A DNA stretch of 64,000 nucleotides from Variovorax sp. Root318D1 (GTDB taxonomy: Bacteria > Pseudomonadota > Gammaproteobacteria > Burkholderiales > Burkholderiaceae_C), in the NCBI RefSeq assembly GCF_001424835.1, contig NZ_LMCQ01000012.1, positions 401,829 through 465,828 on the forward strand. Reading direction: 5' to 3'. Below are positions 34,520 to 43,643 of the stretch, piece by piece. Position 1 is the stretch's first letter. The number at the start of each line of letters is the position of its first letter. The translations under genes were made by a program, and so were the position numbers. The notes beneath the pieces are model-generated. The model did no database searches. It was not told where the DNA came from and saw nothing but the letters and a program-made list of their open reading frames with translations.

Positions 34520-37488
34520 ACAAGCCACTGCCCCGCCGAATCACCGCCTTCGTCTATGGGGTTGCGGCGCTGTTTCTCGGCGCCGTCCTGTCGATTGCCG
34601 CCCTCACGATGTGGCAGACCTACCAGAAGGCCATTGCCGAAAGCGAGAGCGAGGCCAAGCGCTTCGTCGGCGCCTCGGAAGCTGCGCTCAACCGCAGTCT
34701 TCTGGCCGTGGACATGCTGCTCGCGGGCATGGGGCAGTTTCTGCGCAAATCCACTGAAGCCAGCGTTGCGTCCGACATTGCGCAACCCGACACCGCACAA
34801 CTCGTCGAGACCATCGTGCGGCAGAGCCTGCTGGTGCGGTATCTGGCGTTCCTGAATCCCGACGGCACCGTCGTCGGGTCTTCCGACCGCCGGGGCGCCG
34901 GGCTGGCGGTACAACTGCCCGACGGATTCCTGAAAGAACTCTTGAACCGGCCCGCGTCCCTGCTGGCGATCAGTGCACCTTCGGTCAGCCTGGCGACATC
35001 GCAGCAGGTGCTGTACTTCGGGCGCGTGCTCCGCCTGGCGGACGGCAGCAGGCTCGTGGCAGTGGCCGAAGTGCAGGTGTCGATGCTCACCACAATTCTT
35101 GCGCAGGGCGCGAGCATCAAGGGGCTCGAGGTCACGCTGGAGCGCGACGCGGGGCCGCTCTTGGCCAGCATGCCGCCACGCGACGATCTTGCCGGACGGG
35201 CCATCAGCCCCGCAGTGACGGACCAGGTCAGCGACGGGCGGCCGCGCCGGATGAATGCGCGGCTCAGCGGCACTCCCGCCATCGTCGTGGCCCGACCCAC
35301 GCTGTACCGCAACCTGCTGATCGTCGCGAGCATCCCGCTGGAGGTCGCGCTCGAGGACTGGCGCAGGGAGCGCGATCTGATCCTGAGTACGGCGCTGGCC
35401 TTCACGCTGATGATTCTGGCCGTCAGCTACTTCGCCCATCTGCAACTGCGCCGGCAGTGGCGTTCCCGCGGCGACCTGCTCCGATCCAAGGCCACGCTGG
35501 ACCAGGCCCTCGAATCGATGGCGGACGGCTTCGTGCTGCTCGATCCGGATGGCCGCATCGTCACGTGGAACCGCCGCTTCGTCGATTACTTTCCCTGGAC
35601 CGAGACATTGCTTTCAACGCGGGCGACGTTCCAGCAGATCGACGACCAGAACGTGCGCCACCTGCAAGCGCAGAACGAGCAGGAACTCACCTTGCCGAAC
35701 GGCCAGGTGATCCTTGCGGTGAAAAGTCCCACGCCGGACGGCGGGCTGGTGTGCGTCTACCGCGACGTGACCGAGAAGCGGCGCCATCTTGCGGACATCC
35801 TCGAAGGCAAGGCACAGCTGCAGGCCACGCTGGACGCCCTGCCCGACGTGCTGCTGGAAGCCGGGATCGATGGCCGGTGCTACCGCTTCCATTCGCCGCG
35901 CCGCCCCAGGTCCTCCATCAGGGTGCGTGAGCCGGTCGGCAAGCTGATGTCCGAGCTGTTGCCGGCCAATGCCGCCGCCGAGGTGATGGTGGCGCTGCGC
36001 GATGCGTTCGAGTTCGGCTTCTCGTCCGGCAGGCAGTTCGAAAGCCGCGGGCCCAAGGGCGCGCTCTGGTTCGAGATTTCGGTGTCGCGCATGGCGGTTG
36101 GCGAAGGCGCCGACGCGCGCTTCATCGTCATCCTGCGCAACATCACGGACAGCAAGCTGGCGGCCCGAGAGATCGAGCACCTGGCTTTCTACGACATCCT
36201 CACGGGCCTGCCCAATCGGCGGCTGCTGCTGCATCGCCTGCAGGCCAGCATCGACTCCAACATCCGGCGTTCCAGGCACGGGGCCTTGCTGTTTCTCGAC
36301 CTGGACGATTTCAAGACGCTCAATGACGCGCTCGGCCATGCCGTTGGCGACGAGCTGCTGAAGCAGGTGGCCGTCCGGCTCCAGGGCAGCCTGGGCGAGG
36401 GCAGCACGGTTGCGCGGCTCGGCGGCGACGAATTCGTGGTGCTGCTCGAGAATCTCAACGAAGACCCCGCCATTGCCGCGATGCAGACGAACGCCAGCGG
36501 CGAGGCCATCCTCACGGGGCTGAACCAGTCGTTCCAACTGGAAAACCACCAGTACCACAGCACGTGCAGCATCGGCGCCGTGGTCTTCAACGCCACGCAT
36601 CAATCGCTCGAAGACCTGCTGAAGCAGGCGGACATTGCCATGTACTACGCCAAGTCGGCGGGAGGCAACGCGCTGCGCTTCTTCGAGACTGCCATGCAGA
36701 CGGCCATCACGGCCCGCGCCACGCTCGAAAGCGAACTGCACGCGGCGCTGGAAGGCGGGCAGTTCTTGCTGCACTACCAAAGCCAGGTCACGTCGGAAGG
36801 CCACATCGTGGGCGCCGAGGTCCTCATCCGCTGGCACCATCCGGAGAAGGGGCTGGTGCAGCCCGGAGGCTTCATCGAGCTGGCCGAGGAAACCGGGCTG
36901 ATCGTGCCGATCGGCATGTGGGTGCTCGAGACGGCCTGCGTGCAGCTCGAGCGCTGGAGCCACGATCCGAGGCGCCGGCACCTCCAGCTCGCAGTCAATG
37001 TCAGTGCGCGGCAGTTCCGCAGCGACGATTTCGTGGACCGGATTTGCGAGGTGATCCGAAGAACCGGCGCCGACCCGACGAGGCTGAAGCTGGAACTCAC
37101 CGAAAGCCTGCTGCAGGACAAGGTGACCGAAACGATCGGCAAGATGCAGTTGCTAGCGGCCATGGGCATCCACTTTTCGATGGACGACTTCGGCACCGGC
37201 TATTCGTCGCTCTCCTACATGACGCAGCTGCCCTTGAACCAGATCAAGGTCGACAAGTTCTTCGTGCAGAACATCGGGATCGATCCGAAGGTCGAGCTGA
37301 TCATCCAGGCCATCATCGGCATGGCGCACAACCTGGACCTCGAGATCGTGGCCGAGGGCGTCGAAACGCACCAGCAGTTCGAGTTTCTACAGGCGCACGG
37401 GGCCATGCTGTGCCAGGGCTACCTGTTCAGCAGGCCGGTGCCGATCGAGCAATTCGAAGCGCAGCTGGATGTCGCGATGGCCGACTGA
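34516..37488 (+). CDS. Membrane GGDEF/EAL protein (c-di-GMP synthesis and breakdown)
   Basis: This 990-residue protein starts with GTG at 34516, overlapping the previous stop. A first span (about 10-32), a periplasmic sensor region of about 255 residues and a second span (about 290-310) precede two PAS-like domains (about 330-425 and 438-550). The GGDEF domain (motif RLGGDEF near residue 636) is intact but has no RxxD inhibitory site. The EAL domain has EVL instead of EAL (GAEVLIRWH) but keeps DDFGTGYSSL, KVDKFFV and AEGVE. Both activities are possible. The periplasmic part probably reads the partner binding protein. Confidence 0.92.
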   Translation: MNKPLPRRITAFVYGVAALFLGAVLSIAALTMWQTYQKAIAESESEAKRFVGASEAALNRSLLAVDMLLAGMGQFLRKSTEASVASDIAQPDTAQLVETIVRQSLLVRYLAFLNPDGTVVGSSDRRGAGLAVQLPDGFLKELLNRPASLLAISAPSVSLATSQQVLYFGRVLRLADGSRLVAVAEVQVSMLTTILAQGASIKGLEVTLERDAGPLLASMPPRDDLAGRAISPAVTDQVSDGRPRRMNARLSGTPAIVVARPTLYRNLLIVASIPLEVALEDWRRERDLILSTALAFTLMILAVSYFAHLQLRRQWRSRGDLLRSKATLDQALESMADGFVLLDPDGRIVTWNRRFVDYFPWTETLLSTRATFQQIDDQNVRHLQAQNEQELTLPNGQVILAVKSPTPDGGLVCVYRDVTEKRRHLADILEGKAQLQATLDALPDVLLEAGIDGRCYRFHSPRRPRSSIRVREPVGKLMSELLPANAAAEVMVALRDAFEFGFSSGRQFESRGPKGALWFEISVSRMAVGEGADARFIVILRNITDSKLAAREIEHLAFYDILTGLPNRRLLLHRLQASIDSNIRRSRHGALLFLDLDDFKTLNDALGHAVGDELLKQVAVRLQGSLGEGSTVARLGGDEFVVLLENLNEDPAIAAMQTNASGEAILTGLNQSFQLENHQYHSTCSIGAVVFNATHQSLEDLLKQADIAMYYAKSAGGNALRFFETAMQTAITARATLESELHAALEGGQFLLHYQSQVTSEGHIVGAEVLIRWHHPEKGLVQPGGFIELAEETGLIVPIGMWVLETACVQLERWSHDPRRRHLQLAVNVSARQFRSDDFVDRICEVIRRTGADPTRLKLELTESLLQDKVTETIGKMQLLAAMGIHFSMDDFGTGYSSLSYMTQLPLNQIKVDKFFVQNIGIDPKVELIIQAIIGMAHNLDLEIVAEGVETHQQFEFLQAHGAMLCQGYLFSRPVPIEQFEAQLDVAMAD

Positions 37489-37517
37489 ACGCATGCCGCG
37501 CTGATCGAGTTCACACG

Positions 37518-39080
37518 ATGATGCGCTTGCCGACCTTCAGCCTGCGCACCCGCCTGACCGCGGGCGTGGTTGCGATCGTTTTCCTGACGACCTTCGGAGT
37601 GACCACCGCTGCGCTCTACTTCGTCAAGCGCAACATGCAAGCCGCCATTGCCAGCGAGCAACTCGAGCGGATATCGGCCATAGCCGACGCGGTGGACCAG
37701 AAGTTCTTGAGCCGGCGCACCTTGCTCAAGACCTTCGGCGACGCCGTCGAGAGCCACGACCTCACCAGCCCCGACGGACTGCAGGACCTGGTCATGCGGC
37801 ACGAGTCGCTGAAAGAGGCCTTCGACAACGTCGCCTTCGTGGACACCGACGGCAAGCTGGTTGCCAACCTGAACGGCGCACACCAGATCGGCCGGGTCAA
37901 CGTCAAGGACCGCGAGTATTTCCAGCGCACGATGGCAGCCAAGGCCGGCGTCATTTCGGCGCCCTACCGCAACCGGCTCAACGGTCTGGCGCAGATCGCC
38001 ATGACCGAACCGGTGCTGGACCGGCAGGGCAACGTCGCCTACGTCATCTCCGCCTCGATCAACCTCAAGGAACAGAACTTCCTCGGCGAACTTGCCAACG
38101 TGAAATTCGGCAAGACCGGGTACATGTTCATCACGAACACCGATGGCATCGTCATCGACCACCCCGACAAGTCCAGGCTGCTCCAGCATGTGGAGGCCAA
38201 TGGCGTGCGCAACGCCGCCACAGCGCGCGCCATCGCCGGCTACGAGGGCACGGCCGAAGCCGTGAACCGCAATGGCGTGCGCGGCCTCTACGCCTTCAAG
38301 CCGATCCGCCAGACCAATTGGGTGCTGGGAGCGATCTATCCGCGCGACGAAGCCTTTGCCCGCATCGAGCAGATCGAGCGCTTCGCGTGGGCGGGCGCAT
38401 TGCTGCTGGCGCTCCTGACCGGCGCGCTCGCCTTCGTGACCACGCGGACGCAGCTCGCGCCCTTGTCCCGTCTGCGCGAGCACATGCAGGTTTCGGGGGC
38501 GGCCGCGGTCTATGCGCCCATGAAGGAAGCGCCGTCCACGGACGAAGTCGGCGATCTGTCGCGCACCTTCGATTCACTGATGCAGGAGCGCCAGGCGTCC
38601 CAGGAGCGGGTGCAGGCCAGCGAAAGATTCCTGCGTGACGTGACGGACAACCTGCCGGCGGTCGTTGCCTATTTCGACAGCGAGCAACGCTGCCTGTTCG
38701 CCAACAAGGCGGGGCTTGGAATGCGCGGCAGATCGCGGGCCGACATCGGGCGCATGACCATGCAGGAGTCGCTGCCCGACGCGGTCTACCGGCAGCTCGT
38801 TCCGCACATCGACAAGGTGCTCGCGGGAACACCGACGCGCGCGGAAGGCACCTACGACCGCAAACGGCAAGGAAGGCTTCTTCGAGTGCCATCTGGCACC
38901 CGACATTCGCGACGACGGCGTGTTGGCCGGCTTCTACGTGATGACCTTCGACATCACGCGCCAGAAGGTGGCCGAGCGCGAGCGCGCGGCCGGCGAGGCC
39001 CGCGTGCGCACCATCACCGACAACCTTCCGGCGCTGGTCTCTCACGTGGATGCGTCGCTGCGCTTCACCTTCGTGAATGA
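37518..39080 (+). CDS. 5' open frame of the broken diguanylate cyclase (Cache-HAMP-PAS part)
   Basis: As it stands this frame encodes 520 residues. The first 448 or so are the true sensor part: two membrane spans, Cache domain, HAMP and most of the first PAS domain. After base 38864 the frame is wrong; the last 70 residues are Arg-rich and match nothing. It carries no output domain. Confidence 0.7.
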   Translation: MMRLPTFSLRTRLTAGVVAIVFLTTFGVTTAALYFVKRNMQAAIASEQLERISAIADAVDQKFLSRRTLLKTFGDAVESHDLTSPDGLQDLVMRHESLKEAFDNVAFVDTDGKLVANLNGAHQIGRVNVKDREYFQRTMAAKAGVISAPYRNRLNGLAQIAMTEPVLDRQGNVAYVISASINLKEQNFLGELANVKFGKTGYMFITNTDGIVIDHPDKSRLLQHVEANGVRNAATARAIAGYEGTAEAVNRNGVRGLYAFKPIRQTNWVLGAIYPRDEAFARIEQIERFAWAGALLLALLTGALAFVTTRTQLAPLSRLREHMQVSGAAAVYAPMKEAPSTDEVGDLSRTFDSLMQERQASQERVQASERFLRDVTDNLPAVVAYFDSEQRCLFANKAGLGMRGRSRADIGRMTMQESLPDAVYRQLVPHIDKVLAGTPTRAEGTYDRKRQGRLLRVPSGTRHSRRRRVGRLLRDDLRHHAPEGGRARARGRRGPRAHHHRQPSGAGLSRGCVAALHLRE

Positions 39081-40284
39081 ACATTTGCGCGCCTTGTTCG
39101 ACGGTGTCGAGCTGGTGGGAAAGCTGCTGCCCGAGGTGCGTGGCGCTGAAGACTTCGAAGTGGTCGAGCCCTACGTCCGGCGTGTGCTCGCCGGCGAAGC
39201 GGTCACCTTCGAGAAGAAGGGCGATCCGGCACGCGGCATCGGGCATAAGTGGCACCAGTCGCACTACATCCCCGATCGCAACGCGGACGGCACCGTGCGC
39301 GGCTTCTACGCCATGACCTTCGACATCACCGAGCGCAAGCAGGCCGAGATGCGAAGCGCCGAGAGCGAGCGCCGCCTGCGGGGCCTGACCGACAACGTGC
39401 CGGCGCTCATGACCGAACTGGACCGCGACGAGCGGGTTGTCTTCTGCAACGGCAGATACCAGACCTGGCTCGGCATCTCGCCGGAAGCGATGATGAACCG
39501 GCCGATCCGCGAGGTGATCGGCGATGCGCACTACGAGATGCGCAAGCCTCTGCTGGCACGCGCGTTTGCCGGCGAGGTGGTGTCTTTCGAACAATCGGCC
39601 CGGCTGCTGATCGGCGAACGAACCCTGCAGACGACCTACCTGCCGCAGAAGAATGCCGAGGGCGAGGTCGTCGGCCTGTACGTGCTGGCGAACGATGTCA
39701 GCGACCTGAAGCAAAAGCAGCTGCAGCTGGATGTGCTTGCGCGCGAAGATGCGCTCACCGGCCTGCCCAACCGGCGGTCGTTCGAAGAGCATGTGCACGA
39801 CGCCATGGCCAGGTCGCGGCGGTCCGGCCTTTCGGTCTGCCTGCTGTTCTTGGACATCGACTACTTCAAGACCATCAACGATTCGCTGGGCCATGCGGCG
39901 GGCGACGCGGTGCTGAAGGAATTCGGCCGCCGGCTCCGGCAGAGCGTGCGCGACACCGACATGGCGGCCCGCTACGCCGGCGACGAATTCGTGATTCTTC
40001 TCGAAGGGGTGGCGGGCGCCGCAGAAGCGCAAATGGTCGCAGGCAAGGTGCTGGCCGCCATGCGGCCGGCCTTCAGCCTGCCCAACCGCACCCTGCACGC
40101 CACGACCAGCATCGGCGTTGCGATGTCGGAAGAAGACGAGGACTTTCCTTCCTTGCTGGTGCGTGCCGACAACGCGCTGTACGCGGCCAAGAAAGAGGGC
40201 AAGAACCGCTTCGTGATGGCGGCGCCCAGGCCCGAAGCCAGCGGCGCTGGCGCGTGGCCGCGGCAGGAGCCCTACAGCGCCTGA
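38920..40284 (+). CDS. 3' open frame of the broken diguanylate cyclase (PAS-PAS-GGDEF part)
   Basis: This frame, opened by a TTG at 38920, encodes 454 residues: the end of one PAS domain, two further PAS domains with similar starts (ITDNLPALVSHVDASL and LTDNVPALMTELDRDE) and a GGDEF domain with YAGDEFVILLEG. The frame is intact, but no ribosome-binding site is evident and its natural start lies in the upstream frame. If translated on its own it would be a soluble cyclase. Confidence 0.7.
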   Translation: MLAGFYVMTFDITRQKVAERERAAGEARVRTITDNLPALVSHVDASLRFTFVNEHLRALFDGVELVGKLLPEVRGAEDFEVVEPYVRRVLAGEAVTFEKKGDPARGIGHKWHQSHYIPDRNADGTVRGFYAMTFDITERKQAEMRSAESERRLRGLTDNVPALMTELDRDERVVFCNGRYQTWLGISPEAMMNRPIREVIGDAHYEMRKPLLARAFAGEVVSFEQSARLLIGERTLQTTYLPQKNAEGEVVGLYVLANDVSDLKQKQLQLDVLAREDALTGLPNRRSFEEHVHDAMARSRRSGLSVCLLFLDIDYFKTINDSLGHAAGDAVLKEFGRRLRQSVRDTDMAARYAGDEFVILLEGVAGAAEAQMVAGKVLAAMRPAFSLPNRTLHATTSIGVAMSEEDEDFPSLLVRADNALYAAKKEGKNRFVMAAPRPEASGAGAWPRQEPYSA

Positions 40285-40386
40285 GGCCGCGGCTTTCGTG
40301 GTGGCCGCCTCCCGCGATCTCGGCCTTGTCCTACGCGGAAAGTACCCGGGGCTGCCCTAAATTGGCGGCAGCACCTTCACGGCCGG

Positions 40387-40412
40387 GCGAACAGGCGCCA
40401 GCGCCTGTTCGC
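40387..40412. other. Perfect 12-bp hairpin between the diguanylate cyclase and hybrid kinase genes
   Basis: Arms GCGAACAGGCGC and GCGCCTGTTCGC are separated by only CA. There is no T run, so it is not a standard intrinsic terminator. It lies 103 nt after the cyclase stop and may be an mRNA processing element, a Rho-independent pause or a protein-binding palindrome. Confidence 0.5.
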
Positions 40413-40525
40413 AGCCTCGTGCGGGGATGTTCGAGCGAAGGAAATTCGGGAGTTCGGCATCAGCCGCTGAAGCGGGGAGCCGCATGCCGCTGCACCGATG
40501 CGCGGCCACTGGAGGGCGAAGAGCA

Positions 40526-42454
40526 ATGGCAGAACACGGCGGTGGGAGTGCACCCCTCAACCAACGTACTCTGACCGACGCCGATTACCGGCTGATGGTC
40601 GACGCAGTCACCGGCTACGCCATCACCGTCCTGGATCCGGGCGGCATCCTCATCAGCTGGAACGACGGGGCAAGAAAGCTCAACGGCTATGAGCCGGCGG
40701 AAGTGCTCGGGCGCCACTTCTCGCTGCTTTACCCGAGCGAACTCATCGACCAGAACCGGCCAGAGCAGGAACTCGCACTGGCCCGCGACCAAGGCCACGT
40801 TGAAGAGGAGGGCTGGCGCCTGCGCAAGGACGGCACCCGCTTCTGGGCCAGTGTCGTCCTCACCCGCATGACCGGTCCGGGTGGCGATATCCGCGGCTAT
40901 TCCATCATTACGCGGGACCTCAGCGAGCGGCGCCGCCAGGACGAGATGCTGCGCATGAGCGAGGAGCGGTTCCGGCTCCTCGTCGAAGGCGTGAAGGACT
41001 ACGCGATCTTCATGCTCGACCCCGGCGGCCACATCGTGAGCTGGAACATGGGCGCGCAGAAAAACAAGGGCTACGAGGCATCCGAAATCATCGGGCAGCA
41101 CTTTTCCAAGTTCTATCCGCCCGACGTGGCCGCCAGCGGCTGGCCGGAACAGGAGTTGCGCTATGCGCTGCGCGATGGGCGTTTCGAGGACGAGGGCTGG
41201 CGCATCCGCAAGGACGGCAGCCGGTTCTGGGCCAGCGTGGTGATCACCGCGCTGCACGACGCCACCGGCAAGCACCGCGGCTTTGCCAAGGTCACGCGCG
41301 ACCTGACCGAGCGGCGCCGCGTCACGGCGCTCGAGGACGAGGGGCGGCGCGTGACCAACTTTCTCGCCATGCTCGGGCATGAGCTGCGCAATCCGCTCGC
41401 GCCGATCTCGAATGCGCTCGAACTCCTCAAGCGCGAAAAGACGGATTCGGGGGTGGTTGCGCATACACGCGACATCATCGGCCGGCAGCTGCGGCAGATG
41501 ACGAGGCTGGTCGACGACCTGCTCGACGTGGGTCGCATCACGAGCGGCAAGATCCATCTGGAGAACAAGCCGGTGCGCCTGCGCGACGCCATTGCCCAGG
41601 CCATCGAGGCAGCGCGGCCGTTGATCGAAAGCAAGTCGCAGACGATTCACCTCGAGGCCCGCGACGCGGACCCCTGGATTTCCGGAGACAGCGCACGGGT
41701 CATCCAGATCGTGAGCAACCTGATCCACAACGCGGCCAAATTCACGCACAACGGCGGCAACATCCACGTCTCGCTTTCGCAGGGCGCCGCCGATGCCGAC
41801 ATCAGCGTGCGCGACGACGGTCCCGGCATCCTGCCCAAGGACCTGCACCGGATCTTCGACCTGTTCGTGCAGGGCGAACAGAACATGGCGCGGACGCAGG
41901 GCGGGCTTGGGCTGGGGCTCAGCCTGGTGCAGCAGCTGACCACGCTGCATGGAGGCCGGGTGAGCGCCTTCAGCACCGGCAGGGCGGGTGAGGGCAGCGA
42001 GTTCGTGGTGCAGTTTCCCACCGTCCAGGCGCCGGTAGCCACGCTCGAGGCGCAGCCCCGGCCCTTGGGAGAGCAGCGCGTGCTGGTGGTGGATGACAAC
42101 ATCGACGCGGCCGAAACCATGGCGTTGCTGCTGGAGGCGCTGGGCTACCAGTCCAGTGTTGCTCACGGCGGGCTCGCGGCCATCGAGGCGGTCAAGGCGC
42201 AAGACCCCGACGCCGTGCTGCTGGACATCGGCCTGCCGGATTTGAGCGGCCACGAGGTTGCCAGGCGCCTCAGGGCCGAGATGATCAACCCGCCGCCGCT
42301 GATCGCCGTGACCGGCTACGGCCAGGCCAGCGACCGCGACACCAGCCTCGAGGCCGGGTTTCGCGCCCACCTGACGAAGCCGGTCGACGTCGACAAGCTC
42401 TCGGCGCTGCTTGAACGCCTGCTGGAGCCGCCGCCACGCTCGAAGGCGGCGTAG
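40526..42454 (+). CDS. Soluble PAS-PAS hybrid histidine kinase with receiver domain
   Basis: This 642-residue protein starts at ATG 40526, 10 nt after GGAGG; an upstream ATG (40427) lacks such a site. Two tandem PAS domains are very similar to each other (about residues 20-135 and 145-260, both with PEQELA/R, EEGW-R-RKDG and RFWASVV). The kinase core has LGHELRNPLAPISNALELL (His near 313), NLIHNAAKFT and GLGLGLSLV. A C-terminal receiver (about 525-640) has the phospho-Asp in AVLLDIGLPDLSG. No membrane span is seen, so it reads a cytoplasmic signal. The output partner is not evident. Confidence 0.92.
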   Translation: MAEHGGGSAPLNQRTLTDADYRLMVDAVTGYAITVLDPGGILISWNDGARKLNGYEPAEVLGRHFSLLYPSELIDQNRPEQELALARDQGHVEEEGWRLRKDGTRFWASVVLTRMTGPGGDIRGYSIITRDLSERRRQDEMLRMSEERFRLLVEGVKDYAIFMLDPGGHIVSWNMGAQKNKGYEASEIIGQHFSKFYPPDVAASGWPEQELRYALRDGRFEDEGWRIRKDGSRFWASVVITALHDATGKHRGFAKVTRDLTERRRVTALEDEGRRVTNFLAMLGHELRNPLAPISNALELLKREKTDSGVVAHTRDIIGRQLRQMTRLVDDLLDVGRITSGKIHLENKPVRLRDAIAQAIEAARPLIESKSQTIHLEARDADPWISGDSARVIQIVSNLIHNAAKFTHNGGNIHVSLSQGAADADISVRDDGPGILPKDLHRIFDLFVQGEQNMARTQGGLGLGLSLVQQLTTLHGGRVSAFSTGRAGEGSEFVVQFPTVQAPVATLEAQPRPLGEQRVLVVDDNIDAAETMALLLEALGYQSSVAHGGLAAIEAVKAQDPDAVLLDIGLPDLSGHEVARRLRAEMINPPPLIAVTGYGQASDRDTSLEAGFRAHLTKPVDVDKLSALLERLLEPPPRSKAA

Positions 42455-42470
42455 CAGGCCCGCGCGCGGG

Positions 42471-43643
42471 CTAGAAGTCCACCAAGCTCAGGCCGATGCT
42501 GAGCACCGTGCGCTTGCGGTTGTAGTCGACCAGCGTGTCGCCGTAGCCATGGAACAGCTGCGTGTGGAAGCGCAAGTTGCTCGCGGTCGAGTCGCCGATG
42601 GCCTTGAGCCATTCGAGCCGGACCGAACCGCGGCCGGTGTCGCGCAGGTTGTTGCGCACCGTGATGCCCAGCGTGTTGTCGCGGTTGAAGTTCCAGCGGC
42701 CCGTGATCTCCGCGCGGCCGATGTAGTTGGAGATGTCCGGGTTGTCGTCCTTCGCTGCGTCTTCCGACAGCCGCTGCCAGATGCGCCCGGTAATGGTGAA
42801 GCGATCGTCGAGCTCGGCGCCGCCCATCAGGTAGACGCGGTTCCAGCTGCGCGACAGGGGCAGGCTCTGGCCATTCGACTGGTGCACCAGGCCCACGCCC
42901 GCATAGCGCCAGCGCCAGCCGCCGGGCAGGTTGAAGTCGAGCGGGTAGACATACATCAGCTCCGGCTCGTGGTCGGTGGTGCGGAACGGCCGCGAGACCG
43001 AGCCGTTGAAGAGCTGCCAGGTCGACTGCTGCGAGTATGCGAACCACAGCGAGTCCTTCTTGGCCGGCTCGTTCTGCGTGAGCAGGCCCTGAGCGACCTT
43101 GGTCCGCACGGAAAGGCCGATGCGCATTTCGTTGGCCTGGTAGGCCACGTCGGACCCGTTGTGGCCGTTGGAGGGCGACGTGGGCGTTTCGGGCTTGCTG
43201 CTGGCGGCCGAAGCCGACACGTTCAGCGGGCGGTAGCCGCGGAACACGAAGGCGCCGCAATCCGTGCCGTTCTCGAGCTCCCAGAAGCGCGACAGGATCG
43301 AATACTGCCGGTCGCGGCAGCCTTCGCTGGTGGCGACCGAAACCACGCGGGTGGCGGGAATGGAGGCGTCCACCGGCGGAGGCGGCTGTGTGCTGGCCAG
43401 CACCGGCGGTGCCACCGGCACCGAGACCGAAGGCAGCGTCTGCTGCTGCGTCCAGCGGTCGAAGCAGGCCAGGCGCGCTTCGTTGTTGTTGCCGAGCGCG
43501 GCGCATTGCTGCCAGGTCAGCTGGGCATCGGCCAGCGGGCTGCGCGGCCTGTCGACCGCCTGTGCCTGCGCCGGCGCCGCAAAGAGGCCGGGAGCCAGCA
43601 GCAGGCCTGCGGCCAGCGTGGTGCGTAGATGGATTGCGTTCAT
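42471..43643 (-). CDS. pldA: Outer membrane phospholipase A (PldA)
   Basis: This 390-residue protein has a signal peptide ending near APAQAQA. A 150-residue N-terminal extension precedes the OMPLA beta-barrel. The active site is clear: GVGLVHQSNGQSLPLSRSWN holds the catalytic His and Ser (HxS) and the Asn that completes the triad. OMPLA dimerises on membrane damage and removes phospholipids from the outer leaflet. Its ATG overlaps the TGA of the preceding lipoprotein gene by 4 nt. Confidence 0.93.
   Translation of the reverse strand: MNAIHLRTTLAAGLLLAPGLFAAPAQAQAVDRPRSPLADAQLTWQQCAALGNNNEARLACFDRWTQQQTLPSVSVPVAPPVLASTQPPPPVDASIPATRVVSVATSEGCRDRQYSILSRFWELENGTDCGAFVFRGYRPLNVSASAASSKPETPTSPSNGHNGSDVAYQANEMRIGLSVRTKVAQGLLTQNEPAKKDSLWFAYSQQSTWQLFNGSVSRPFRTTDHEPELMYVYPLDFNLPGGWRWRYAGVGLVHQSNGQSLPLSRSWNRVYLMGGAELDDRFTITGRIWQRLSEDAAKDDNPDISNYIGRAEITGRWNFNRDNTLGITVRNNLRDTGRGSVRLEWLKAIGDSTASNLRFHTQLFHGYGDTLVDYNRKRTVLSIGLSLVDF

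Larger units (their letters stand above)
37518..40284 (+). pseudogene. Cache-HAMP-PAS-GGDEF diguanylate cyclase, frameshifted
   Basis: The gene starts with ATG at 37518 and would encode 921 residues if one base were removed. Domains: span (about 13-35), Cache sensor (about 40-285; YFQRTMAAKAGVISAPYRNR), span (about 290-312), HAMP (about 313-370), three PAS domains, and GGDEF (about 735-905) with AGDEF and an RxxD inhibitory site (RDTD) five residues before it. The frame breaks at 38862-38864, where AAA should be AA: after removal, DRNGKEGFFEC continues smoothly into the downstream frame. It is either a recent null mutation or a sequencing error. Confidence 0.85.

Noticed and set aside
38859-38875. 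Programmed ribosomal frameshift in the cyclase gene
   Set aside because: The site CGCAAACGGC is not a slippery heptamer and no downstream stem or stop signal stands out; an indel is the simpler reading.
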